DNA from: Scilla litardierei | Taxonomy: Eukaryota > Streptophyta > Magnoliopsida > Asparagales > Asparagaceae | Length of the DNA stretch: 64,000 nt | Assembly (NCBI GenBank): GCA_030789695.1 | Contig: CM061132.1 | Coordinates: 28,987,858 to 29,051,857, forward strand | Direction of reading: 5' to 3' | Shown here: in pieces, positions 43,115 to 54,122 of the stretch | How positions within the stretch are numbered: position 1 is the first letter of the stretch | How the letters are laid out: each line of letters begins with the position of its first letter | Notes under the pieces: model-generated | What the model saw: the letters and a program-made list of their open reading frames with translations, nothing else | What the model was told of the DNA's origin: nothing | Database searches by the model: none | Made by a program: the position numbers and the translations under genes

Positions 43115-46100
43115 ATGGTGCTTTCAAAGATGCGACTGGGTTCTATACAATCCTTCCAATATCTCGCTACATTAAATCAGGATAATGGAGAGTCCTTCAG
43201 GAAAGCGTTGGAAAGGTTCGAAGGAATGTTAGGAGTGTTCCAGACAGAGTCAAACCATGTGTGGGATGGTTCCACACTATTTCCTCTCTTCGCTAGAGGG
43301 CTAAAGGGACCCTCAAGTAAGTTTATAAGGAGGATGCACGTGGGAAGGTTCAGTGGTCTGCAGTTGGCAACAGCCTTGGAACAAATGATAAATGATGCTC
43401 GATCTATCGATTCGCTAACCGTTATGGAAGGTAAACCATCCGACCAAGTATTCATCGATTTCGTTATGGCCAATGTCTCTGGTACAGGTACTATCCTAGA
43501 CGGAGTGTATGTTTCAGTCAAAGGTGATCGTATCTACCTTTACACCATCAACACTCCACAAATAGAAACATCTGAGCTGCTAGAGGAGGACACATATATG
43601 GACCTATTGAGAAGCATCGTGGACGTAGTTCGATACACCAGTCCATTGATAATAACAGGCAAGTGTTCCTTTTGAGCTTGGATTTCAAAACTTTATTACT
43701 CATCGTATCTCTTCCACAGACACAATTGATGATGGAGTCTACGCTCTGGTTGAGGGGCACAAGACCCACTTTTATACCACGGTCGAGATACATGAGCGCA
43801 TAGAACCACCTGCACCTACTACTGAGAAGGCAAACCCACACTATAGGGTGCCTCGAGCTCCAGGACAGAAACGAAGCAGGAGGCATAAAAAGGTGAAGAT
43901 GAAGTTTACATTGCCTTCTATATCTGAGGAGCCTGAGGAGGATGTCCACGTTCAGCTTTGGGGAGGTATTATGTGCTTCGATATTGCCACCTATGACGAG
44001 ACCACGGTGTAATGCCCTGGAATCTACTACACAAGTACTAGAGGGGGGTGAATAGTACTTTAAAATAATCAAGAGTCTAATTGCCAATTATTGTGCAAAC
44101 ATAAACAACTATGCGGAATAAATAAGAATAACAATAGAATCACAACGCAAAAAAAACGATGTAATGGGTTCGGATCCACCCAAGTCTCCCCGACTTGTTC
44201 CCAGTGATCCTACGTCCCAGACACCCGGATCCCTTCCGGCTACTTGAGTTAGAATCCACTAACCCAAGGTTCCACTAAACAACTTCTTGTAGAAACTACT
44301 ACAAGATCAAATTGTTACAACCAACGAATCGTGACTCCCACAAACCGGGATCACGAACTTCTCTCACAAAGCGAGAGATAAACTCAATTGATAAATTTAA
44401 TGAAATAGAAATTGCTTACCACAAAATCCTATGCCTTGAGAAATACTTACAGATTTAGGGCAAGAAGAGATTGTGAGAAATGATAATCATGAAACCCTAG
44501 CGCTACCAAGATGAACAGCGTGTGATGGCTAGGACAATGATGATGATCGTGATTCAATTTCTCAGAGGAACGATCGCACACGATCTGAAAAATCTCTTGA
44601 AAGGATTTAGGTCAAAAATGAGAGAGAGAGAGATTTTTCGAGAGAGAGAGAGAGCTCTTAGCAAATGATAATCGAATGCTTCAAAATTAGATCTGAAATC
44701 TCTATCATATTAGAGAAATTTCCATGTTTGAAACGAGTCAAACAGATATGGAAAGAATCAAAACAGATCAAGAAAAATCGTGGAAATAAAATCTCCAACG
44801 ACTGGAAAATTAAAGCAGCTTAATCGGTCTAAGAAGGATCACTGACCGATTAGTTTGAGAACTAGTTGGTCGGTGAACCTTCTTGTACTGACTAGATGGT
44901 CGACAGAGAATTTAGTGAAATATGGAGGATAAACTAGTCGGTCTAAGAAGAAACATCAACCGACTAGTTTGACAACTAGTCGGTTGGTGAACCTTCTTGA
45001 ACCGACTAATTTGTAACAGTAACTAGGCTGAAATACACAAGGATGACTAGTCGGTTCAAGAAGGCTTTCCGATCGATTAGATCGTCATCAAGTCGGTTGG
45101 TCCTTCTACTTGAACCAACTAAGATGCACACTAAGTCAAGAGAAGAATCGATAATCTACGGAAAGCTTTCTAATGGCTTCTAAGGTAATCCTAGGGATAA
45201 GATAGGATATATAAGATGATAACTAAGGCAAGTACTACTCAAGGCTTAACATTCTAGAAGACAATAAAAATAAACATTACCAATCGTCTTCAAAAGTTTC
45301 TACATGAAGATTCTGAACCCCTTGACTTCATTAATACTCCTTGAACTTCAACGAAGCTTCAGGCACAACGATCACGCTCTCTAAAGAAGTCTTGGGACGT
45401 CGCTTGAGATCTACAAAGTATTTTGACGACGATCTTCATAACTTCGCTCAAAGATAATTAGTACCCAACATTTATGTTTGTTCATCATCAAAACCAAATC
45501 AGGAAAATCAATACTCAACATTCTCCCCCTTTTTGGTGATGACAAACCAACATAAATATAAATCAATAATAATGAGATAAATGAAATTTACTTACTCCCC
45601 CTGCATTGATGACTTGTTAGTTCCATATTAAATAATAAACATAAGCAGCAAGCAGAAGAGAAAAGTATAAACCATGATCCAACTATTGAAATATAGGATC
45701 GGAATCCATAGATTTTTATATCTTCACTCCCCCTGAATCTAACATGTGAAATTAGATTCACGATAATTGTTTAATTTTCATTTAGCAAGTCATTATTAAT
45801 TCTCTCCCCCTTTGGCATTATCCAAAAAGAGCGGGATGAATTCAACGACAACAACCATGGTTAAACAAAAATCGAAACAAGAGAGTCGAAGAATATGAGA
45901 TGGTCCTAATGACACCAAGGAAAAATATCGAAGAAAACAAGGGGTGTCAACTAGACCAGAGTCGAAAAGCGAAACCCGAAATCATCAAAATACCATCAAA
46001 TCATATGATTGATTAAAGGAACATATCTCTCCAATATCAACATTCTAGCAAATTGAGTGCATGGAAAACAATTCATGTTTTCATGCAAACAAAGCTATAT

Positions 46101-49100
46101 AACCAACATAGTCAACGAGCGATGAAGTTAACGACGGAGACAAAGTACAATGTGCACAAAAAGACGAACTGCAACATGATGTAGATATATATATATATAC
46201 AGTAAAAATGATACATCCAGACAACAAAAAATATCGAACATCAGCAGATATCAGTATAAAGTGTACAACATACAACAATCCAACATACATCAAAATGTAT
46301 CACAAAACATACAAATACAACCATAAAACCATAAATACGACGCGCAAATCGAAAAAACAGTCATAAATCCAGCATAAATAGAGTATATCGCAAGAAATCC
46401 AGCATGAGCTTATGAATATCATTATCATGCAAAAGCATATAAAAATATGAATCCTAAATCTCGGATTTACCCATAATCCCCAATTCTCGACGTAACCGCA
46501 CAAATGTATCTTCCTTAAGTGGTTTCGTGAAAATATCGACGATTTGCTTCTGGGTTTCAACGTACACTAAAATGATGTCCTTTTTAGCTACATGATCATC
46601 TAGGAAATGGTGACGGACATCTATGTGTTTGGTACGGGAGTGGTGTACTGGATTCTTAGAGAGACATATTGCACTTAGGTTGTCCACCATGATAGGGCAA
46701 GTATCACAGTTTATACCGAAGTCTTTAAGGGTGTGTCTCATCCAAAGAACCTGTGCACATGCAGCACCGGCAGCGATATATTCCGCCTCAGTGGTTGAAA
46801 GTGATACGGAATTCTGCTTCTTGGAAAACCAAGAGACAAGAGAATTTCCTATAAAATGGCAAGTGCCACTAGTACTCTTCCTATCGGATTTGCATCCAGC
46901 ATAATCTGCATCACTATATGAGATTAACTCATATGTGCTTGACTTTGGATAGAATAATCCGTAGTCGAGTGTGTGACTTAAATAACGGAAAATACGTTTA
47001 ACCGCTATTAAGTGTGATTCCTTAGGTTGTGACTGATACCTAGCATAAACATATACTGCAAACATTATATCTGGCCTACTAGCAGTAAGATATAATAAAC
47101 TACCTATTATACCTAAATATAGACGAATGTCTACATCTTTGCCGCCCGTGTCTTTATTAAGATGTGTTGTGGTGCTCATCGGAGTCTTCTTGCTAGAAGC
47201 ATTCTTCATTCCAAATCTCTTTAGCAGTTACACCGTGTACTTGGTTTGGTGGATGAAGATTCCATCGTTCATTTGGCGAATTTGGAGTCCTAAGAAATAT
47301 TTGAGCTCACTCATGTGGCTCATCTCAAACTGATCCTTCATAACATTAGAAAACTCTTCGCAAAGTGTGAAGTTAGTAGCACCGAAAATGATATCATCTA
47401 CGTAAATTTGAACTAAAATAATATTATGATTAGCATACTTAACAAAAAGCGTTGAATCAACCTCACCCATTTTGAAACCCAAATCCAAAAAAAAGTTCTT
47501 TAGGCGGTCATACCAAGCTTTAAGAGCTTGTCTCAAACCATAAAGTGCTTTCTTAAGTTTGAAAACGTGATTTGGAAATTTTTCATTTATAAAACCCGGA
47601 GGTTGAGAAACATAAACTTCCTCAACGACATCTCCGTTTAAAAATGCACTTTTTACGTCCATTTGAAAAAGTTTGAAATCTTTATGACATGCAAATGATA
47701 GTAATAACCTAATAGATTCTAATCTAGATACATGTGCAAAAGATTCCTTGAAATCAATACCTTCCTCTTGTCTGTAGCCTTGTGCAACTAACCGAGCTTT
47801 GTTTCGGATGACATTTTGGTTCTCGTCTGTCTTGTTCTTGAAGATCCACTTCGTTCCTATAACATTGTGGTTCTTCGAAGGCAACAGAACTAGCTCCCAG
47901 ACCTCATTCCTCTCAAATTGAATGAGCTCCTCTTCCATGGCTGGGATCCAAGAGCTATCTTCACACGCTTCATTGATATTCTTTGGCTCCACGGAAGAGA
48001 CAGAGGCACAATGAGCGAAGAATTTAACTTGTGATCTTGTTCTGACACCGTCTTCCATGTTGCCAATAACTTGCTCATGGGGATGGTCACGAACTGTTGG
48101 AAGCTTTCTGGGAACACCCTGGTCACTGGGAACATTCTCAAGAGAATCATTAGTAGGGTTAGTTTCAACAGAATCAATAGCATTAGATATATCAACTGGG
48201 TCACTAACTGCTTCCATAGAATCATCGTCATCGATAATTCTAGGAGGGACAAAATCTTCATTAAATGAAACATGAAGAGATTCCTCGATCGTTGAGGTTC
48301 TTTTGTTGTATATCCGATAGGCTTTGCTATGAGAGGAATATCCAACAAATATCCCCTCATTGGATCTTGGATCAAATTTGTCCAAACTACCATACGTGTT
48401 CTTGATAAAACATTTTGCACCAAAAACTCTAAAATGTTTAACTTGAGGTAACCTACCAAACATCAATTCATAACAAGTTTGTTTAGTGCCGGGCCTCAAG
48501 AGTATCCTATTAAACATAAAGCAAGCGGTATGTACCGCTTCTGCCCAAAATTGATGGCCAAGGTGGCTATCATCAAGCATAGTGCGAGCACATTCCACTA
48601 GCGTCCTATTCTTTCTCTCAACAACACCATTTTGATGTGGTGCGTGAGGAAAAGAAAAGGTGTGAGTGATACCAACCTCATCACAGAAGTTTGAGAAAGA
48701 CTCGTTCTCAAATTTCCCTACATGATCACTACGAATAATGACAATGGTGGTTCCAATGAGATTTTGTACTTTCTTAACAAATACTGTGAAGTTTTCAAAA
48801 GCATCATTTTTATTAATTAAAGTAAATACTCAAGTAAATCTAGAAAAGTCATCAACGATGACAAGTCCGTATCGGACATTCCCTAATGAAGCAACTCTAG
48901 TTGGCCCAAAAAGATCTAGATGTAGAAGCTCTAGAGGTCGTTTAGAGGATATGCTTTTCTTAGGTTTGAATGACGATTTTGGAAGTTTGCCTCGTTGACA
49001 TGAGTCGCAAAAGCTTTTCTTATTGAAGGTAAGCTTAGGGAATCCTTTTATAGAATCTAGCTTGGATAGTTTGAAAAGTGTTCCAAAATTCACATGACCA

Positions 49101-52100
49101 AAACGTCGATGCCATAAGTGTTGCTCACTTGTGTTGGCAATAAGACATTGTTCATGGGAATTTGGAATATCTAATATATATATCCTTGTGGCGTGTGCCA
49201 GAGAACAACACATTATTATTATCATATCTCAAAATATGGCACATTCCTTTCTCAAAGCTAACTTTGTAACCCTTGTCACAAAGTTGGCTTATTGAGATTA
49301 GATTGTGATTTAAGCCTTTAACAAGGTAAACATCACTTATAAGGGGTTTATAGGGGTTACCAACTTTTCCAACACCTATGATGGTTCCACTCTCGTTGCC
49401 TCCGAAGACCACTCGGTTTCCATTTTCAATGGGTACCACTTCGGATAACAACTGAGCTTTACCAGTCATTTGTTTTGAGCACCCGCTATCAAGTATCCAC
49501 CCGTTCTTGGAGCTAGATTTAGATTTGTTGCTCCTTTTCTTTTTCTTGAGTACTTGAAGATAAAAATATCATATCATGGTACCCAAGGTCATTGGGTCCT
49601 AAGCATTAGACCTTTGGAAGCAAAGTCCAATTGGACTTAGACTTCCCAATGTAATCATCATTGTGCACAACATTCATAAAATATGAGTTTATGTAGGCTT
49701 GTTTCTCATGCATGCTAGTGTCATTCGGGCCCCAAATAGTGAATGTCTTGGGAGCCCTATTCCTATTGGGAGCATGCACATGTGGTTGATTTCTACGTGG
49801 TGCATGTGTTCTACGAGGAAGTGGCCTAGTGTATGCATGATGTGGATAGGCATGTGGCACATGATGAAATGGTGGTGGTAACATAAGATACGAAGCATGA
49901 TGGTAATCATTCATATAATAATGATGTGGGTGAACATATGCATGTGGGGGAACACATGCATGAGTGTGTCTCACTTGGTGTGCACGTGCTCGTGGATGTG
50001 GAGCATAGAAATCATCATCCATGTGAACTTGTGGAGTAGGAGGTGTGTTCCTACGTGGCATAGTATTTGTGTACAAGAATGCATGACCCTTCTTTGGAGG
50101 TCCACCCAAAGTGGTTTCTTTCCAAAAGGGGATGTGTACTTAGTGGAAGTACCATTGGTAGATGAACTACCCATGGGGTGTTTACTCCCACTAGTTGAGG
50201 CATCGGAGGATGGCCTTACAAAGGTGGCGGAAGATTTGGATGAATTTTCCTTCTTATACCCCAAACCAATACGATGATTGGCCGGAAGTAAGTCATTCAG
50301 AATATTATCCAAATGGTCCTTGCCTTTGTTGAATTTTTCAATTCGGCCTATTGTGGACTCATATTTCTCAGTGAGAGAAAGTATTTTAGCATCCAAAGTG
50401 GACACTTGCGTTGTGAGTTCACAAACACGTGACTTGAGATTCTCATTCTCAATACTCAAAGTTGAGTTTTGAGAAATCAAATTGGCTATCTCATGTTCAT
50501 CCGAATCCTCAAGGTTAACATGCTCAAGTTGAGACTTGAGATTTACAATCTCAGTTCTCAAGGTTTCAACAACGGTGTCGTTGTTGGTGATGACAGACTT
50601 AGGTGTGTTTTGAAGACTAGTTAGCTCATCTTTGGTTTTAGTATATCTATTTACCAATTTAGAATACTTAGACCAAATTTGTTCATTAGCTAATCTTAGA
50701 TCATCCATAGTTACCTCTTCACCTTCATCCTCGCTTTCATCTGAGGCGGTCTCTTGATCATTTTGCTCTCTTGCCATGAAGCACATGTGTGCTTTCTCCA
50801 CTTGTTCTTCATCTGACTCTCCACTTGAAGAATCCTCTTCCGAGTCGGTGAATGTGCCGACAAGCCCTTTCTTGTACTCCTTCTTGTACTTTCTTGACTT
50901 GTCGAACTTGGGTGCCTTCCACTTCTCCTTTTGTTTGTTGAGAGGACAGTCGACATTGATGTGTCCTGGCTTATTGCATTTGAAACACAAAGGAGCAGAG
51001 GCATTAGTAGAACTAACTTTAGATTTTTTCTTGAAATTACCTTTTCGGAAGAACCGGTTGAACTTCTTTGCCATGTGGGCCAAAGATTCCATGTCCAACT
51101 CATCTTCCGATTCTTCACTATCGGTAGGTGTGGTTGGGGCGGCCTTGAAAGCAATCCCCTTTTTCTTCGGCTCTTCTTGCTTCAAGAACGCCTTCATCTT
51201 GTCCTGCATCTTGATCTTGCTGTCCTTTCATACCTCATAAGACATCAAGGTACACATTAGTTGAACAACAGTATATTTGGACATATCATTACCTTCCTCG
51301 ATAGCGTAAGTTCGTTTTTCCCAACTCGAAGGAAGTCCGTCAATGACCTTAGCGACCTTCTCTTCTTGGCTATATGTCTTCCTAAGGGCTTCCAACTCGT
51401 TGGTTATATCCACGAAGCGAGCATAGTACTCCTTAATTCTTTCACCCTGTTCCATGTGAAATAACTCGAATTCTTTGTTAGCAACAGTGAGTTTAGAGTG
51501 TTTAACCCTGCTCATTCCTTCGTGTAAGATTAGGAGTTGGTTCCAAATCTGATATGTACTCTTACATGTGCATATCTTGTTGAAATCTTCAGGCTCCAGT
51601 GCACATTGTAAGGCATTCATTGCCTTGGCATTGTTCACCTCCGTGACGACCTCCGCAACAGTCCACTTTGTGAAGTCTTCTTCAGTGGGCTCAACATACT
51701 CTGTTAACGTGGCTCTCCATAGTGATGCGCTCCAGAGAAAGGTTTCCATCCGACATTTCCTGTACCCATAGTTGGTACCGTTGAAGTGAGGAGGCCTAGT
51801 TGAGGAGTGTCCTTCGATCACTGAAGAGGCTCCTTCACGATTCTTGTAGGGGCTGTAGTCGAAAGGTGGTCGAACGGCCTTGTTGTCGTTGTTTGTCATA
51901 GCTATGAACTTGGCTCTGATACCAAATGTAATGCCCTGGAAGCTACTGTACAAGTACTAAGGGGGGTGAATAGTACTTTAAAATAATCAAGAGTCTAATT
52001 CCCAATTATTGTGCAAACACAAACAACTATGCAGAATAAATAAGAATAACAATAGAATCACAACGCAAACAAACGATGTAATGGGTTCGGATCTACCCAA

Positions 52101-52550
52101 GTCTCCCCGACTTGTTCCCGGTGATCCTACGTCCCAGACACCCGGATCCCTTCCCGCTACTTGAGTTAGAATCCACTAACCCAAGGTTCCACTAAACAAC
52201 TTCTTGTAGAAACTACTACAAGATCAAATTGTTATAACCAACGAATCGTGACTCCCACAAACTGGGATCACGAACTTCTCTCACAAACCGAGAGATAAAC
52301 TCAATTGATAAATTTAATGAAATAGAAATTGCTTACCATAAAATCCTATGCCTTGAGAAATACTTACGGATTTAAGGCAAGAAGAGATTGTGAGAAAGGA
52401 TGATCACGAAACCCTAGCGCCACCAAGATGAACAACGTGTGATGGCAAGGACAATGATGATGATCGTGATTCAATTTCTCAGAGGAACGATCATACACGA
52501 TCTGAAAATCTCTTGAAAGGATTTAGGTCAAAAACGTGAGAGAGAGAGAT

Positions 52551-52592
<42 letters not shown>

Positions 52593-54122
52593 CTTAGCAA
52601 ATGATAATCGAATGCTTCAAAATTAGATCTGAAATCTCTATCATATTAGAGAAATTTCCATGTTTGAAACGAGTCAAACAGATATGGAAAGAATCAAAAC
52701 AGATCAAGAAAAATCGTGGAAATAAAATCTCTAACGGTTGGAAAATTAACGCAGCTTAATCGGTCTAAGAAGGATCACTGACCGATTAGTTTGAAAATTA
52801 GTCGGTTGGTGAACCTTCTTGTACCGACTAGATGGTCGACAGAGAATTTAGTGAAATAGGGAGGATAAACTAGTCGGTCTAAGAAGAAACATCAACCGAC
52901 TAGTTTGACAACTAGTCGGTCGGTGAACCTTCTTGGACAGACTAATTTGTCAACAGTAACTAGTCTGAAATACACAAGGATGACTGGTCGGTTCAAGAAG
53001 GCTTTTTGACCGATTAGATCATCATCTAGTCAGTTGGTCCTTCTACTTGAACCAACTAAGATGCACACTAAGTCAAGAGAAGAATCGATAATCTACGGAA
53101 AGCTTTCTAATGGCTTCTAAGGCAATCCTAGAGATAAGATAGGATATATAAGAGGATAACTAAGGCAAGTACTACTCAAGGCTTAACATTCTAGAAGACA
53201 ATAAAAATAAACATTACCAACCGTCTTCAAAGCTTCACATGAAGATTTTGAACCCCTTGACTTCATTAATACTCCTTGAACTTCGACGAAGCTTCAGGCA
53301 CAACGATCACGTGCTCTAAAGAAGTCTTGGGACGTCGCTTGAGATCTACAAAGTATTTTGGCGACGATCTTCATAACTACACTTAAAGAGAATTAGTACC
53401 CAATATTTATGTTTGTTCATCATCAAAACCAAATCAGGGGAATCAATACTCAACACACGGTACCTGGCACTGCGGATTCAGCTTGTGCCATCGTCACTCC
53501 CCCTTGCCACCCACATGAGTCGGAGCAGCCTATACCATCAGAGAATATTATTGAGGAGGTCGTGCCAACATTACCGGAGCATGCTTTTGAGGAAGCCTTA
53601 CACACGGAGCCAGAGCTTGTCGCCAAGGAGGTCGTGCATTGGGACGAGGACACAACTATTCATAAGGATCCCGAGCATTATCCTCCACCATTAGAGCTTC
53701 CTCGGCCACCACACCCTTTCACTGACGCCGAGGACTATCCTATAGAGCTTATGGCTCCCATTCAGAGAGATCGCTTTACCCCCTCGTCTCTTACGTTTGA
53801 TTCCCCTCCCGTGTATGATGTTTACTATGATTCATATTTTGATAACTCATTTTGCCTTTTGCAGGATACACATACATATGATCAAAAGGCACAATGGGAC
53901 GTATACGAGGAGGAGAGTAAGGAGTTAGCACCCATGGAAGTATATGAATATGATCAGGAGGTGTGCTGGGATAAGTCTGATGATGATGAGGAGTTGTCTG
54001 ACGAGACCCACGATTATATGCCAAATCTACCTGAAGAACCTGAGGTGAACAACGAGGAGTTAGTCGACGTGGTGCATGAGAGTAAAGATTTATTTCCAGG
54101 GCGTGTTGTCAACCATCCTTAA
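43115..54122 (+). CDS. Gag-like ORF of element F in three pieces (intron and element G removed)
   Basis: Exon 1 43115-43658, exon 2 43720-44007, and, after element G and one target-duplication copy, 53461-54122; about 500 residues, in frame throughout. Residues 10-110 resemble the Athila Gag core ([30 protein letters not shown], a [12 protein letters not shown] end). Then come two similar segments of about 30 residues, [12 protein letters not shown]...LYT and [12 protein letters not shown]...FYT, a basic patch ([14 protein letters not shown]), and a long acidic, proline-rich C-terminus with many Glu and Asp. No zinc knuckle and no enzyme motif. The start is the first ATG after the primer sites. 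The role of the C-terminal half is unknown. It was probably expressed only before G inserted. Confidence 0.5.
43659..43719 (+). other. Predicted 61-nt GC-AG intron in the F ORF
   Basis: AACAG/GCAAGTGTTCC...CTCTTCCACAG/ACACAATT. GC donors with this strong AG/GCAAGT context are a known minor class. Splicing skips a stop (TGA at 43674) and restores a frame that runs on into 53461-54122. Confidence 0.55.
44008..45520 (-). repeat. 3' LTR of element G
   Basis: On the plus strand TGTAATGCCCTGG...ATACTCAACA. Contains AGAGGGGGGTGAATAG near the end next to 44008, an AG repeat (44620-44654) and the word block 44822-45120. Confidence 0.93.
44822..45120 (-). repeat. Word block of the G 3' LTR: ACCGACTAGT / ACTAGTCGGT
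   Basis: Words such as CCGACTAGTTTGACAACTAG, AACTAGTCGGTTGGTG and GAACCGACTA recur in both orientations joined by GAACCTTCTTG spacers. The first unit is decayed (TAATCGGTC, CCGATTAGT). Confidence 0.85.
45521..46453 (-). other. Untranslated 3' stretch and polypurine tract of G
   Basis: Between the RNase H stop and the 3' LTR. The polypurine tract (minus AAAAAGGGGGAGAA) abuts the LTR at 45521-45535, and a second AAAGGGGGAGAG-like run lies at 45802-45815. No ORF longer than about 90 codons and no membrane protein; SIRE relatives often carry an envelope-like ORF here. Confidence 0.75.
46454..49520 (-). pseudogene. pol: G Pol: protease, integrase, reverse transcriptase, RNase H
   Basis: On the minus strand: protease [11 protein letters not shown] (DSG at 49490-49482); pre-integrase [15 protein letters not shown] with FCDSCQRGK zinc ligands; integrase core [10 protein letters not shown]; reverse transcriptase with [11 protein letters not shown] and YVDDIIFG; RNase H with [18 protein letters not shown] and a [11 protein letters not shown] site; end [20 protein letters not shown]. 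Visible breaks: TGA in integrase after DDFSRFT (near 48830, where TGG is expected), a gap in the frame near 48600, TAA after HQTKYTV (near 47228) and a possible shift near 49150-49225. Otherwise the domains are full length and well conserved, so decay is recent. This polyprotein would have been made together with Gag. Confidence 0.9.
49606..51899 (-). pseudogene. gag: G Gag, SIRE-like, with UBN2 domain, one zinc knuckle and a His-rich segment
   Basis: ATG at 51899, 12 bases inside the primer site. Domains: N-terminus with [23 protein letters not shown]2 core ([36 protein letters not shown]), zinc knuckle [14 protein letters not shown] (about 50985), an acidic stretch, a coiled-coil-like segment rich in Leu, Glu and Asn (50350-50680), then a Tyr/His-rich tail (49700-50060, [20 protein letters not shown]). 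Breaks: TGA after LMSYEV at about 51228 and a frameshift near 50120. The upstream extension to 51953 reads through the primer site and LTR and is not the start. Confidence 0.85.
51911..51924 (-). other. Primer-binding site of element G (tRNA-iMet)
   Basis: The minus strand reads TGGTATCAGAGCCA two bases inside the LTR end at 51927. Confidence 0.93.
51927..53455 (-). repeat. 5' LTR of element G
   Basis: Plus-strand TGTAATGCCCTGG...ATACTCAACA. Compared with the 3' LTR, it has a longer AG repeat (52552-52591) and scattered substitutions. Confidence 0.93.
52752..53060 (-). repeat. Word block of the G 5' LTR
   Basis: Same arrangement as 44822-45120, with ACTAGTCGGT words in both orientations and GAACCTTCTTG spacers. 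Substitutions between the two copies fall partly inside the words. Confidence 0.85.

Larger units (their letters stand above)
44008..53455 (-). mobile_element. Element G: SIRE-like Ty1/copia element, full length but inactive
   Basis: LTRs 44008-45520 and 51927-53455 (about 1.5 kb, mid-90s percent identity by eye), TSD CACGG at 44003-44007 and 53456-53460. In element orientation: 5' LTR, tRNA-iMet primer site, gag, protease, integrase, reverse transcriptase, RNase H, a 0.9-kb untranslated stretch, polypurine tract AAAAAGGGGGAGAA, 3' LTR. The RT-after-integrase order defines Ty1/copia. I see no envelope-like ORF. Several stops make it inactive. Confidence 0.95.

Noticed and set aside
45521..46453. 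Possible envelope-like gene of a SIRE element
   Set aside because: Only short frames (for example 46081-46293) with hydrophobic stretches; no start-to-stop ORF of useful length.
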